DNA from: Segetibacter sp. | GTDB lineage: Bacteria > Bacteroidota > Bacteroidia > Chitinophagales > Chitinophagaceae | Direction of reading: 5' to 3' | Assembly (NCBI GenBank): GCA_028288485.1 | Contig: JAQBNO010000179.1 | Coordinates: 1-64,000 of the forward strand | DNA length: 64,000 bases | Shown: positions 8,509-18,040 of the stretch, piece by piece | Numbering within the stretch: position 1 is the first letter of the stretch | Layout: every line of letters begins with the position of its first letter | Translations under genes and position numbers: made by a program | The notes under the pieces: generated by a model | The model's input: only the letters and a program-made list of their open reading frames with translations | The model's database searches: none | Told to the model about the DNA's origin: nothing

Positions 8509-9470
8509 GCGGTTTTCAACTCCGGCAACACTTTATCCCCAAAGTCTTTTATAAATGTTTCCTGGTCCCTGTTTACGTTGTGAAGAATAACTGTATCAAA
8601 TCCCAGGTCGATATAGGACTGAATAAGCCTGGTATGCACTTTTACATCTGAAGAAATATTCACCATTTCTTTTAACTTCTCGATTGTAACAAATTCGCCC
8701 AGTGCATCAAACTGTTCTACTTTATACAGGTCTCCTAAAACCGTCCCCTGGAAAATGTTCGTTCGCCATTGATCATACGCTCCATCAATTGCTTCTTTTT
8801 CGTCTCTCGCATACGACAACTGAACTTTTACGATCATCGGTTTGCCCTCGCCGCCGCCTCTTCGGAACGCTTTTACGGTTTCCTTTAATTCATCCAGCGG
8901 CTTGTGGATAGTGGTGAGCCCGTCAGCCCAGCTGCCAACCCATTCTGCAGTTTCTTCGGTTACAGCAGCTCCGTATAGTAAAGGTGTTTTATGGGGAAGC
9001 GTATATAGTTGAGCGCATTCTACGGTAACTCTTCCGTGATGTGTAACCATTTTACCGGTCAATAGCTGCCTTATCACATTTGCACTTTCAAGCAACCTTG
9101 CATTTCGTTCTGATTTTATCGGCCAGATTTCCCCGGTTATCCTTTCATTCAATGCTTCGCCGCTGCCCAGTGATATAAAGAACCTTTCGGGGAACATTTC
9201 TCCCAGTGTTGCTATCGCCTGCGCTACTATTGCCGGATGATTGCGTTGACCAGGCGAACATACCACACCGAACGGCAGGGACGTAGCTTGCATTGCTGCT
9301 CCTAACCATGCAAAAGAATACCCGCTTTGTCCCTGCCTTTCACTCCACGGATGAAAATGGTCGGAACAGTTAATGGCCTGGAAACCGGCCTTCTCAGCCA
9401 TTATTGACCAATTTACTAATTCACTAGGTTTGAACTGTTCATGCGACGCCTGGTACCCGATTAAACTCAT
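8487..9470 (-). CDS. LLM-class flavin-dependent oxidoreductase (TIGR03885-like)
   Basis: 327 aa luciferase-like TIM-barrel flavoenzyme. Family landmarks include INCSDHFHPW near the N-terminus, ATLGEMFPERFFISLGSGEALNE around residues 87-108, and LLYGAAVTEETAEWVGSWADG around 165-185. It most resembles the group annotated as F420/FMN-dependent LLM oxidoreductases with TIGR03885. Bacteroidota generally lack F420, so FMN is the likely cofactor (inference). The last residues (SSFSFS) and stop are encoded by a REP-like hairpin, so the native C-terminus seems to have been replaced or extended by the repeat. Confidence 0.85.
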   Translation of the reverse strand: MSLIGYQASHEQFKPSELVNWSIMAEKAGFQAINCSDHFHPWSERQGQSGYSFAWLGAAMQATSLPFGVVCSPGQRNHPAIVAQAIATLGEMFPERFFISLGSGEALNERITGEIWPIKSERNARLLESANVIRQLLTGKMVTHHGRVTVECAQLYTLPHKTPLLYGAAVTEETAEWVGSWADGLTTIHKPLDELKETVKAFRRGGGEGKPMIVKVQLSYARDEKEAIDGAYDQWRTNIFQGTVLGDLYKVEQFDALGEFVTIEKLKEMVNISSDVKVHTRLIQSYIDLGFDTVILHNVNRDQETFIKDFGDKVLPELKTASSFSFS

Positions 9471-9661
9471 TGCCTATTTTTTTAAAAATTATCCCGACGT
9501 TTTTCACCGCCGTTATATAAAAAGAAAGGATGATATAATCAATTCTTGTTCCAATTTCTTCCAGGGTGTGCCAAGGGTACGTAAGCGAGCTTTTAGGGTT
9601 ATAGTATAGGGGCTAAAAAATAAATGTATAGGAAAATACGTTCTCTTAGCAAAAACATAGA

Positions 9662-10270
9662 ATGAGGAAAGCCTTCATCGTTGTTTGGTTAGTTTCAATT
9701 TTTGTGGGAATAGTTACACTATTCTGGCAAAACCAGTTGAAGTATACGTTACCAACTCCGGTTCCTGACAACTATCAACCGGTAGCTGTAGGTAAAACAA
9801 TAGGTTTTAAATCTAAACTGGTGCAAAATGGTAAGCCGGTGTTTCTTCACTTTTTTAACCCGGACTGCCCTTGTTCCCGGTTTAATATCTCGCATTTTAA
9901 ATCGCTGGTAGATCAATATAAGGATCAGGTGAATTTTGCCATTGTTGTAATGAGTAAAGAAACGATTTATAAAGAAAAGGAAATACAGGACCGGTTTGAT
10001 GTTGAGATCCCGGTTTTGTTTGATGATTCAATTGCAAGTTCCTGCGGCGTTTATTCTACCCCCCAGGCAGTGATCCTCAAACCCGATAACAAATTGTATT
10101 ACCGCGGTAATTATAACAGGAGCCGGTATTGTACCGACAAGAAAAGTGAATATGCGAAGTTGGCCCTCAACTCGCTTTTAAACAAAAAAATGAATATTGG
10201 TTTTAGTGATTATGCTGTCAAGGCTTATGGCTGTGAATTACCGAATTGCCTTAAAAATAGTAGAAATTAA
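9662..10270 (+). CDS. Membrane-anchored thioredoxin-like protein (DUF6436-like)
   Basis: 202 aa. An N-terminal signal anchor (about 4-24) is followed by a redoxin-fold domain with CPCSRF in place of the usual CGPC motif (VFLHFFNPDCPCSRFNISH), a conserved cis-Pro region (CGVYSTPQAVIL) and strand VNFAIVVMS. The CPC arrangement suggests a thiol reductase or a metallochaperone-like protein facing the periplasm. Further Cys residues lie near the C-terminus (YGCELPNC). The stop overlaps the start of the following histidine kinase gene (TAATG), implying translational coupling. The DUF6436 assignment is from memory and moderately sure. Confidence 0.75.
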   Translation: MRKAFIVVWLVSIFVGIVTLFWQNQLKYTLPTPVPDNYQPVAVGKTIGFKSKLVQNGKPVFLHFFNPDCPCSRFNISHFKSLVDQYKDQVNFAIVVMSKETIYKEKEIQDRFDVEIPVLFDDSIASSCGVYSTPQAVILKPDNKLYYRGNYNRSRYCTDKKSEYAKLALNSLLNKKMNIGFSDYAVKAYGCELPNCLKNSRN

Positions 10271-11616
10271 TGGTTGAGAATAACATTGGACTGCAACTGC
10301 TTACTGCGCCTTTTCGACTGGAAGTAAAGAAAAGGTCGGATAAGATCATTAACTATTTTCTTCTTACCTACTTCCTGCTGGGATTCGTGTTGGCTTATTT
10401 TTATGATACGTGGCTGGTAGCTTTTGGCATAGGAAGCCTTTCTCTGCTTGCATATTATTCGGTAAAATTAATCTTACCTGCATCTAACCTGTATCAATAT
10501 GTTTTGAGCGTGGTGCTGGGAACGTTTATGGCGCAGTTCATTTACCAAATGCATGGCTTATTCGAAATGCATTTTACTGCATTTATTGGGAGCGCCATAT
10601 TAATCACCTACCAGAACTGGAAATTGCAAATTCCGATGTTGATAGTAGTTATCGCTCATCATTCTGTTTTTAGTTACCTGCAGAATACAGGTGTTGACGG
10701 AATTTATTTTACCCAGCTCGATTTCCTTGACCTGCAGACCTTCGTTATTCATATTATTCTTGCCGGCGTAATTTTCTTTATCTGTGGTTTATGGGCGTAC
10801 CAGTTAAAAAAGTATTCTGAAACGCACATTATGCAAACTGTTGAAATGGCCAAGCTTCAAAAAGAAGCGCTTCTTTCAATCGAGAGAAAGCGAAATGAAG
10901 AGGCGCTGGAAAAATCGAATTCAGAATTAAGAAAATCTAATGCCGAATTGGACAAATTTGTTTACAGCGTTTCGCATGATTTGAGGGCTCCCCTCACATC
11001 TATGCTCGGCATAATCGACATATCGGAAGAGGTTACAGAAGATCCGTTTATCAATAAAAACTTAGGATTTCTAAAGTCAAGTATAAAAAAACTTGATGTG
11101 TTTATAGCGGATATTCTTCATTACTCAAGAAACTCCCGGCTTGAAGTAGTAAAGGAACAGGTAGATTTTAGACAACTGACAAACGAGGTGATGGACAAGT
11201 TCAAATTTATGTGCAGGAAGACTCCTGCTATCAAGGTCGATATTGATATTATTGAAGATTCCCCGTTCGTTTGTGATAAGCAACGATTGGTAATTGTGTT
11301 TAATAACCTGATCTCTAATGCTATTCGTTACCATAGTCCGGTTGCAGAAAGCCCTTTTATAAATATTAGTGTTCATTCAAAGCCCGAAGAGGTCTTCATC
11401 TCTGTTAAAGACAATGGAATAGGTGTAAAAAAGGAGTTACAGGAAAAGATCTTCAACATGTTTTACCGGATTTCGCCCAATTCGGAAGGCTCAGGTTTAG
11501 GATTATACATTGTAAAAGAAACGATTGAAAAACTTAACGGCAGGATAGAAATAGAATCAGAATTAGGAACAGGAACTGAGTTTAAAATTCTAATACCAAA
11601 TGTTCAACTTAACTAA
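10270..11616 (+). CDS. Membrane sensor histidine kinase
   Basis: 448 aa. The N-terminal sensor region has about six hydrophobic segments (30-185) with few loops, so the signal may be intramembrane or membrane-proximal. A coiled linker (190-230) leads to a HisKA domain with the phospho-acceptor His in SVSHDLRAP (H236). The HATPase_c domain shows the N box (FNNLISNAIRYHS), G1 (VKDNGIGVKKE) and G2 (GSGLGLYIVKET). It is coupled by TAATG overlap to the redoxin-like gene and followed 18 bases later by a single-domain response regulator, forming a three-gene operon closed by a terminator. The signal is not readable from sequence. Confidence 0.92.
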   Translation: MVENNIGLQLLTAPFRLEVKKRSDKIINYFLLTYFLLGFVLAYFYDTWLVAFGIGSLSLLAYYSVKLILPASNLYQYVLSVVLGTFMAQFIYQMHGLFEMHFTAFIGSAILITYQNWKLQIPMLIVVIAHHSVFSYLQNTGVDGIYFTQLDFLDLQTFVIHIILAGVIFFICGLWAYQLKKYSETHIMQTVEMAKLQKEALLSIERKRNEEALEKSNSELRKSNAELDKFVYSVSHDLRAPLTSMLGIIDISEEVTEDPFINKNLGFLKSSIKKLDVFIADILHYSRNSRLEVVKEQVDFRQLTNEVMDKFKFMCRKTPAIKVDIDIIEDSPFVCDKQRLVIVFNNLISNAIRYHSPVAESPFINISVHSKPEEVFISVKDNGIGVKKELQEKIFNMFYRISPNSEGSGLGLYIVKETIEKLNGRIEIESELGTGTEFKILIPNVQLN

Positions 11617-11634
11617 AAAAGGAACCAGCAGGAC

Positions 11635-12039
11635 ATGTACAAAAAGGTAATGGTAGTTGATGACAATCAAATTGATTTATATGTTGCCGAAATAAGCCTC
11701 AAGAGGAATTCGTTTGCAGCTGAGGTTGTTATTAAAAACTCTGCAATAGCCGCATTAGAATATCTAGAATCTGCAGCCGATACTCCTGAAGAATTGCCAC
11801 AATTAATCTTTCTTGACATCAACATGCCGGAAATAAACGGGTTTGAATTTTTGGAAGCATTTCAACACCTTCCATCATCAATTCATAATGTTTGTGTAAT
11901 TATGATGCTTTCTTCTTCAATTGACCCGGAAGATTATAAGAAAGCCGAGGAAAACAGGTTCGTAAAAAGGTTTTTGAACAAGCCGCTGGTGAAAGAAAAA
12001 TTAAAGGAACTATTACTGGAATTAGAATATGGCTCTTGA
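11635..12039 (+). CDS. Single-domain response regulator
   Basis: 134 aa, a lone receiver domain of the CheY/Rcp1 type with no output domain. The acidic pair is in VVDDNQ, the phospho-acceptor Asp is D61 (FLDINMPEINGFEF), the Thr/Ser switch lies in MMLSSS, and the conserved Lys is in FLNKPL. The start is supported by AAAAGGAACCAGCAGG upstream. It is probably phosphorylated by the preceding kinase; output must pass through a protein partner because no DNA-binding domain is present. Confidence 0.93.
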   Translation: MYKKVMVVDDNQIDLYVAEISLKRNSFAAEVVIKNSAIAALEYLESAADTPEELPQLIFLDINMPEINGFEFLEAFQHLPSSIHNVCVIMMLSSSIDPEDYKKAEENRFVKRFLNKPLVKEKLKELLLELEYGS

Positions 12040-12095
12040 ATTTCTGGCACCTATGCAGGTAGAAATTAAATTCTGCACTTTATTGCGAGTTATTT

Positions 12096-12132
12096 AAAAG
12101 ACGGGCAGAGCGAAAAATCTGCCCGTCTTTTT
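12096..12132 (+). terminator. Rho-independent terminator
   Basis: AAAAGACGGGCAGA (12096-12109) pairs with TCTGCCCGTCTTTT (12119-12132), followed by T residues. It closes the redoxin/kinase/regulator operon. Confidence 0.92.
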
Positions 12133-12280
12133 TACGGCCCGGTTTTCTCACTGTCTTCACGAAATTCAATTATTACTTCTGCCTGCTTGTTAAGTTTCAT
12201 CGTCCTTTTCCGCCAATGCAAAACCGATGAATAATACCATGACCACGAAAAAGTATCATAGTATTGTTGCGGATGAACGT

Positions 12281-12296
12281 AATGCGACGCAACGGT
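12281..12296 (+). repeat. R1 dispersed repeat, partial copy
   Basis: AATGCGACGCAACGGT, the right half of R1. Confidence 0.4.
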
Positions 12297-12518
12297 AGAA
12301 CTATCACGGAACTACAGCTTGTCACCCTCCCTAAATCATGTTTATCTTAATATCAAATAACTAACAGTTTTATTGCAGCAATTTGTACAAATTCTGTTAT
12401 AATTTTCAACTAAACCATATAATTATTATAAGAGTTCTTTGGTTCAATTCAGTTTTTTAGAATATTTTTATCGCCTACGATGTGCCTGCTATACAAATAA
12501 GGGTAATAAAAACATATT

Positions 12519-15098
12519 ATGAATTCAAACTTTGCTAATACATTGCAGGTATTTAAAGATCATGTTGCTATAAAATTCCAGCTATATAACAGCCTTTTTA
12601 CCTCTTTACCTTTTCACCGCATTGAAAAAACCGGTATATTTTTATCGTTACTGTTAGAAAATTGCACCGAGGGGTATAAGCGAAATTTAAGTCCGCAACA
12701 GATAGTAGAATCTTTTTTTGAAAGACATACCTCGTACCCAAACGAACAGGAGAGAACAGATCTGCTTTTCAGGTTTATACATTATGTTGAACGGCAGGTT
12801 GTTTTATTTGATGCATTGGAAGATGCAGCTTTTAAAGACGTGGTTGATGTAAATGGCCCCGGTACCTTAAAGCATCTTACCTCTGAGATAATTGAAAACT
12901 CATCGGAAGAAGAACTGGCAGAAAAACTTAAGGAGTTTTCGGTAAAGTTGGTGCTCACCGCTCATCCTACACAGTTTTACCCCGGCTCTGTGTTGGGAAT
13001 TATTAACGATTTGTCGCAAGCCCTGAAACACAACGAGACAAGTACTGTAAATACTTACCTGCAACAATTGGCAAAAACGCCTTTTTTTAATAAAGAGAAG
13101 CCCACACCTTTTGATGAGGCAATGAGCCTGCTATGGTTTTTAGAGAATATTTTTTTCGACGCAGCTGGTCGTATGATCACTGATTTAAAATCGCAGTTTC
13201 CCGAATCGATTTCCGCGCAAAACCCGGTAATAGAAATGGGCTTCTGGCCCGGTGGAGATCGGGATGGAAACCCCAACGTTACTACTGACACAACGCTGAA
13301 AGTTGCTGATGCACTTAAGAAAACAATTATCAAATGTTACTACAGGGATGTAAGAAGAATGAAACGTCGTCTCACTTTTAAAGGAGTTGACACCATTCTT
13401 GCCGATCTGGAAACCCAGCTATACAATAACATTTTCGTACCCAATTACCAGTCGGAGTTATCGAAAGCAAAAATTTTAGAAGCACTGGAGAAGGTTAGGG
13501 AGATCACTATTTTTCAACACAATGGCCTGTTTGTTTCATTGGTGGAAAACCTGATTAATAAGGTGCAGATCTTCGGAATGCATTTCGCCTCGCTCGACAT
13601 CAGGCAGGACAGTTCGGAGCACTGCGCTCTTCTTGAGAAGATGGCGCAGGAGGAAAGTATTTTACCGGCAAATTATGCTTCGCTAACTAACGACGAAAAA
13701 ATAGACATATTAACAAAAGTGAGCAGCGTTGCCGATAGCACGAAATATGAAGAAGGTGTGATGCGCGACACGCTTGATTCAATTGCGGCAATTAAAACCA
13801 TCCAGCAAAATAACGGTCCCGAAGGTTGTAGCAGGTATATCATCAGCCAGTGCAACAGCGCATTGAACGTAATGGAAGTGTATGGTCTGTTCCTGTTAAG
13901 CAACTGGAAACCAGAAGAAATGGCAGTTGATATTGTTCCATTATTCGAAACTGTTGATGACTTGAATAATGCATCGGCGATCATGTCGGCTCTATATGAA
14001 AACGAGGTATATAAAAAGCATCTTTTAAGACGAAGCCAAACGCAGGTTATTATGCTCGGCTTTTCAGACGGTACCAAAGATGGTGGTTACCTGATGGCCA
14101 ACTTCAGCATTTACAAGGCGAAGAAAGAGCTGACTGGCATCTCAAAAAAATACGGTATAGAGGTTGTCTTTTTCGACGGCCGTGGCGGTCCTCCTGCACG
14201 TGGTGGAGGTAAAAGCCATAAGTTTTATGCATCGATGGGTAAAGAAATTGCGAACAAGGAAATCCAGCTTACGATACAGGGCCAAACGATAAGTACGAGT
14301 TTTGGAAATGTTGACGCTGCAAGGTTTAACATGGAGCAACTGATACATGCCGGCATCAGCAACCAACTTTTCCCAACCCGCGAAACAACGTTCAATGATG
14401 GTGAAGAGCAGGTAATGGAAGAACTGGCAACAGAAAGCCTGAAAGCTTATGTAGATTTAAAGAATCACCCCGAATTCATGAACTACCTTTCTAACGTAAG
14501 TCCGCTTAAATTTTATGGAGAAACCAATATTGGCAGCCGGCCATCAAAGCGCGGTAGCTCTTCAAAATTAACCATTAAAGACCTTCGTGCTATCCCGTTT
14601 GTGGGATCGTGGAGCCAGCTAAAACAAAACCTGACCGGGTATTACGGTGTTGGTACAGCTATGCAGGTGCTCGATAAAAAGGGAAAGCTGAATGAAGTAA
14701 AGGCTTTGTACAAAAATTCTCTATTCTTCAAGACTTTGATAGACAACTGCGAGATGTCGATGAAGAAATGCTTTTTCCCGTTAACAGCCTATCTTCTAAA
14801 GCATCCCAAGTACGGGGAAATGTGGAACAGGATCTACCTCGAATATGAGTTAACTGAAAAGTATTTATTCAAGATCTCCGGGAAGTCGGAATTGATGGCC
14901 GATTATCCTGTGGAGGCTTTATCTATACAAATGCGTGAAAAGATTGTGTTGCCGCTTTTGACTATCCAGCAATATGCGATGGCGAAAATTCGCGAAATGG
15001 ATGACAAGGAGGAACACGATACCAGGAAGCAGGTTTATCAGAAGCTGGTAATGCGCTGTTCTTTCGGAATTATTAATGCGGGGCGGAATTCTGCCTAG
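12519..15098 (+). CDS. ppc: Phosphoenolpyruvate carboxylase
   Basis: 859 aa. Carboxylates PEP to oxaloacetate, replenishing the TCA cycle. The catalytic His is in LTAHPTQ (H149). Other signature segments are GFWPGGDRDGNPNVT (about 241-255), LGFSDGTKDGGYL, the mobile loop FFDGRGGPPARGGGKS, and the C-terminal RCSFGIINAGRNSA, which matches the conserved end needed for the active site. It is slightly shorter than proteobacterial enzymes (about 880) but complete, and typical of the Bacteroidota branch. It is monocistronic, with a long AT-rich leader and a terminator 220 bases downstream. Confidence 0.97.
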   Translation: MNSNFANTLQVFKDHVAIKFQLYNSLFTSLPFHRIEKTGIFLSLLLENCTEGYKRNLSPQQIVESFFERHTSYPNEQERTDLLFRFIHYVERQVVLFDALEDAAFKDVVDVNGPGTLKHLTSEIIENSSEEELAEKLKEFSVKLVLTAHPTQFYPGSVLGIINDLSQALKHNETSTVNTYLQQLAKTPFFNKEKPTPFDEAMSLLWFLENIFFDAAGRMITDLKSQFPESISAQNPVIEMGFWPGGDRDGNPNVTTDTTLKVADALKKTIIKCYYRDVRRMKRRLTFKGVDTILADLETQLYNNIFVPNYQSELSKAKILEALEKVREITIFQHNGLFVSLVENLINKVQIFGMHFASLDIRQDSSEHCALLEKMAQEESILPANYASLTNDEKIDILTKVSSVADSTKYEEGVMRDTLDSIAAIKTIQQNNGPEGCSRYIISQCNSALNVMEVYGLFLLSNWKPEEMAVDIVPLFETVDDLNNASAIMSALYENEVYKKHLLRRSQTQVIMLGFSDGTKDGGYLMANFSIYKAKKELTGISKKYGIEVVFFDGRGGPPARGGGKSHKFYASMGKEIANKEIQLTIQGQTISTSFGNVDAARFNMEQLIHAGISNQLFPTRETTFNDGEEQVMEELATESLKAYVDLKNHPEFMNYLSNVSPLKFYGETNIGSRPSKRGSSSKLTIKDLRAIPFVGSWSQLKQNLTGYYGVGTAMQVLDKKGKLNEVKALYKNSLFFKTLIDNCEMSMKKCFFPLTAYLLKHPKYGEMWNRIYLEYELTEKYLFKISGKSELMADYPVEALSIQMREKIVLPLLTIQQYAMAKIREMDDKEEHDTRKQVYQKLVMRCSFGIINAGRNSA

Positions 15099-15776
15099 CA
15101 GATAACATTTTTGATACCGGCACTGGTTTTCATAGCGTCATTGTTCCACGCTCTGTTCGTCGGGAGCTTTTTATATCGGTGTGGTCGTTAACCTCAACCG
15201 TGTCGAGGAGTGGCAATGAGTTCATCAGCAAATTATTTTTCAGCTTCGGCTTATTTGCTAAACTTTTCGGGTTTCCAAATATTCCTCTTATGTAAAAGAC
15301 AATATTAGTTTTTTAATTAAAGAGGTACTTTTAAAAGCGCTTTTAAGAGTACCTCTTTTTATTTTATAGCATGTTGTCGTGAAATATACTTTTTCTAACG
15401 GCGATCGGACTGCAATATAATTACAGTGACTATGGTTGCAGGTATAGAGCCTGATTAGAAAAACTGTTGTTCAACTCCGTTCCGTTTGCACCGAAATTGC
15501 CAAAGATTACTTTTTTGAATATTCAAAACTCCGGAGGAAGAGCTAGTTTAAATAATTGTTTATTATCCAACTTTACAGCCGTTTTCTTATTTGTCTAAAG
15601 TGGGTTAATAATTCGTCATTTGCCTCAAAACGATGATTAGCCCCGCTTGTTTTAATGTTTTGCAATCGGTTCGGTTTATTTCCATTTCCACCTAAAACGT
15701 CTGCAGGCGATTTCGAGGTTAGCTGTGGTTCTATTTTTGTGTGACAACAGATGCCCGTGCTCGCTTAATGTCCTGT
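15099..15776. other. Intergenic region
   Basis: No gene in 678 bases. Around 15130-15180 there is a GTC...TTTTTATATCGG tract similar to pieces near 29221 and 39121, which flank R1 copies. A terminator sits at 15319-15360. Nothing is recognised in the last 400 bases. Confidence 0.5.
15319..15360 (+). terminator. Rho-independent terminator
   Basis: AAAGAGGTAC (15319-15328) pairs with GTACCTCTTT (15349-15358); the inner TTTTAAAA/GCGC adds to the stem, and a T run follows. It is probably the ppc terminator although 220 bases away. Confidence 0.75.
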
Positions 15777-16733
15777 TTAAAAATCGCTATCCGCGGCGGG
15801 GTAACACTCGATTAATGACCATGGTCCTCTGTGTTGTTTGAAAGTATAACCATATTTGGCAAGTTGAGCGGTGCAGGCATGAAGTGTATTTTCTTTTTCA
15901 ACATTATGAGGTTCTACAATTATCCGAGGCCTAAATAAACTAAAAAATTCAAGATCATTAAAAATTACAGACTCGGCTCCTTCAATATCACATTTAATAA
16001 AATCGACTTTTTGTAAATTAAATGTTTTCACTATCGTGCTTAAAGTAAAGGTTTTTACTTTAAGCGCTTCGCCTCTAAAATCACCTACATATTCAACCGC
16101 AGACGAGCCCATATTACCTTCAGTTGAAAATGTAATACCATTATTATCTTTCCAGACCGCACCTTCGAGCAATTCAATTCTTCTGCCTGTAATCTTATTA
16201 TATAGTTCAAAATTCTTCTTAATACATTTGATATTCAATTTGTCGGCATCTATACTGATAACGCGACCATTGTTGGAAACGAGTTGATCAAACATTATTG
16301 AAGTAAGTCCTGAGTATGCACCTAAATCTAAAACGATTGAGCCATTTTCTAATTTTGCGAAATCCAAATATTGCTGTGTCATTTCAATCGCTTCGGGAAA
16401 TGATGAAAACATAATTGGATGTAAGGTAAATCCTACAACTTCATGTATCCTTGGAGTAGAAAAATCGGCCAATAAAAGTCCATCAATTTCTAAGGGTACT
16501 ACCGAACAGAAATAATGATCGAAATAATTTAGAATATCATGAATATATACTCTATGTTTTCGTGACATTCTTACTACCCTATTTGTATTATCCATTACTT
16601 CGTAGAAATATTCAGATTTTCTTACAACAAACCCCTTTTTCTCTAACTTTTTTATAAATAAATAATCTCTTAAAGAATTGAAGTATTGCGCGGGCAGCAA
16701 CTTTTTGATTATACCTTTTAATAGATTTTTCAT
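15777..16733 (-). CDS. FkbM-family methyltransferase
   Basis: 318 aa. The N-terminal 110 residues are not family-typical; a SAM-dependent methyltransferase domain of the FkbM type follows. Visible landmarks are the SAM-binding loop VLDLGAYSGLTS (motif I), the acidic strand end VISIDAD, and DFIKCDIEGAES (FkbM motif), then RPRIIVEPHN. FkbM enzymes O-methylate sugars or polyketides; in Bacteroidota they often act on surface glycans. There is no adjacent glycan cluster, so the substrate is unknown. The coding sequence is markedly AT-rich, which may point to acquisition. Confidence 0.88.
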   Translation of the reverse strand: MKNLLKGIIKKLLPAQYFNSLRDYLFIKKLEKKGFVVRKSEYFYEVMDNTNRVVRMSRKHRVYIHDILNYFDHYFCSVVPLEIDGLLLADFSTPRIHEVVGFTLHPIMFSSFPEAIEMTQQYLDFAKLENGSIVLDLGAYSGLTSIMFDQLVSNNGRVISIDADKLNIKCIKKNFELYNKITGRRIELLEGAVWKDNNGITFSTEGNMGSSAVEYVGDFRGEALKVKTFTLSTIVKTFNLQKVDFIKCDIEGAESVIFNDLEFFSLFRPRIIVEPHNVEKENTLHACTAQLAKYGYTFKQHRGPWSLIECYPAADSDF

Positions 16734-17079
16734 AAAAACTACAATTAGTTGGTAACTGTTTTAACGATTATTAAATAAGTCGTTCCATAAAAGTCACAAA
16801 TTAAATTCAAAATAATTGGAAATAAAGAAAAGCGTGTGATTCATCAATAGTTACCATGCAAGAAGCTGCAACTCCCACTTTTAAGTGGTGATTGTAAGCG
16901 TTTATTAAAACGCAGAAAACGACTATGACGTAGTGTACCGATAACGTCAATGTGTTTTGGTTTTCTTCGCCGTTGAAAACTAAGCTATCCAACAACTTCT
17001 GTAATTAAAGCGGTTAAGTGATTTAGGTTGAAATCTTTGAGAACAAGACCATAAAGTTCACAAATACCGAAATAAAATT
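16734..17079. other. Intergenic region without recognised content
   Basis: AT-rich DNA. A 62-codon minus-strand frame at 16807-16995 has no supporting features. Confidence 0.4.
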
Positions 17080-17110
17080 AAAAGAGGCCGCAGAAATTGC
17101 GGCCTCTTTT
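17080..17110. terminator. Bidirectional terminator
   Basis: AAAAGAGGCCGCA (17080-17092) pairs with TGCGGCCTCTTTT (17098-17110). It lies just after the stop of the small proline-rich gene on the minus strand. Confidence 0.88.
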
Positions 17111-17138
17111 GCATTCGAATATTGAAGAAATTGTGTTG

Positions 17139-17294
17139 TTACTTTTTAATAGGAACTGGTGGAACCGCGGGTGCAGCAGGAGCAGCCGTGGCTGGCTCAA
17201 TAGAAGGAACAGGTGGAGGAGCTGGCAAGGGGTGTGGTGGTGGAATCGGTGGAAGTTCTCGATATAAATTGTTGGGCTTTTTTATCTTCGTCAT
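17139..17294 (-). CDS. Small proline-rich protein, 51 aa
   Basis: Translation from the ATG at 17294 starts MTKIKKPNNLYRELPPIPPP and continues as a Pro/Ala tract (PLPAPPPVPSIEPATAAPAAP) ending PPVPIKK. There is no signal peptide or membrane segment. A strong terminator follows the stop by 30 bases, which supports a real transcript. The basic ends around a stiff Pro/Ala centre resemble short linker-like proteins found in Bacteroidota, of unknown role. The opposite strand also shows an open frame, but with a TTG start and a Gly-rich composition that mirrors this one. Confidence 0.5.
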   Translation of the reverse strand: MTKIKKPNNLYRELPPIPPPHPLPAPPPVPSIEPATAAPAAPAVPPVPIKK

Positions 17295-17406
17295 TATCCA
17301 GCGAATGCCTTTCAATACTGCCGTCAATTTTCCCGATAATTAAAAGATTTCCCTAATTTTTATTGTTTCATACCAAGTTTTTTTTGCAGATTTCTATTTG
17401 TACTTC

Positions 17407-17919
17407 TTACAAGTCCTTCTCCATTACATAATCATTCATAAAAAAGCCGTTGTCGATATCAATATCTTCCTCTACAACAGTTGTAAAGCCGTTCTTTTCA
17501 TAAAAAGACTTTGCAATATTCTTACGGTTCACATTTAACTGCAGCTTTGTTGCGCCCATACTTTTGGCTACAACTTCAACAGTTTGCAATAGCGCTTTCC
17601 CGGCACCCGTCTTTTGCGTTCCCGGTACCACGTACAATTTTTGCAGTTTAAAAGTATCGCCATTGATATGAGAGAAAGAGGCAAAGCCTATGGGTGTATA
17701 GTCTTTTAAAGCGAGGAAGAAATAATGCTTGTTTTTCATTTGCTCCTCCAGAGCAGAGCTGTTGTAAAATCTCTTCAGCATGTACTGCACCTGAAGCCGC
17801 CCAAGCACAGGTATGTAGGTTACCGGCCAGGTTTCGTTTACTATATCCTGTATATAAGGAATATCATTAAACGAAGCAGGTCGTATAACCAATTCATCGG
17901 ACGGTAGGTTTTTGTTCAT
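17407..17919 (-). CDS. GNAT-family N-acetyltransferase
   Basis: 170 aa. The acetyl-CoA binding motif A is YVVPGTQKTGAGKALLQ (about 96-112), and the motif B region KLQLNVNRKNIAKSFYEKNGF (about 128-148, shown split here: KLQLNVNRKN, SFYEKNGF) is typical. The N-terminal part begins with the usual IRPASFNDIPYIQDIV strand-helix. GNAT enzymes transfer acetyl groups to amines of small molecules or protein N-termini; the target is not readable. It is transcribed alone. Confidence 0.9.
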   Translation of the reverse strand: MNKNLPSDELVIRPASFNDIPYIQDIVNETWPVTYIPVLGRLQVQYMLKRFYNSSALEEQMKNKHYFFLALKDYTPIGFASFSHINGDTFKLQKLYVVPGTQKTGAGKALLQTVEVVAKSMGATKLQLNVNRKNIAKSFYEKNGFTTVVEEDIDIDNGFFMNDYVMEKDL

Positions 17920-18022
17920 CGTAGAATTTAATATTCCAGTGTAAGGAGTCCGGTGCTGCTATTGTTCTCGGGGAATGAAGAAGGCAGCGGGCGGGCTAAG
18001 CTACATTAAAGCGATATGGTTG

Positions 18023-18040
18023 CAGTGTGCGACGCAACAG
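18023..18040 (+). repeat. R1 dispersed repeat, partial copy
   Basis: CAGTGTGCGACGCAACAG, the right half of R1, in the gap between the GNAT gene and the valS 3' end. Confidence 0.4.

Larger units (their letters stand above)
12040..12518. other. Intergenic: terminator, R1 fragment, AT-rich ppc leader
   Basis: No gene. After the terminator there is an R1 fragment (12281-12296) and about 180 bases of AT-rich DNA that presumably hold the ppc promoter. I do not see a clear TTG/TAnnTTTG pair. Confidence 0.5.

Noticed and set aside
13673-14077. 134-codon antisense ORF within ppc
   Set aside because: Mirrors the strongly conserved ppc coding frame; it is a shadow frame.
17122-17343. Gly-rich plus-strand ORF opposite the proline-rich protein
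   Set aside because: TTG start and a composition that simply mirrors the Pro/Ala tract; the terminator position favours the minus strand.
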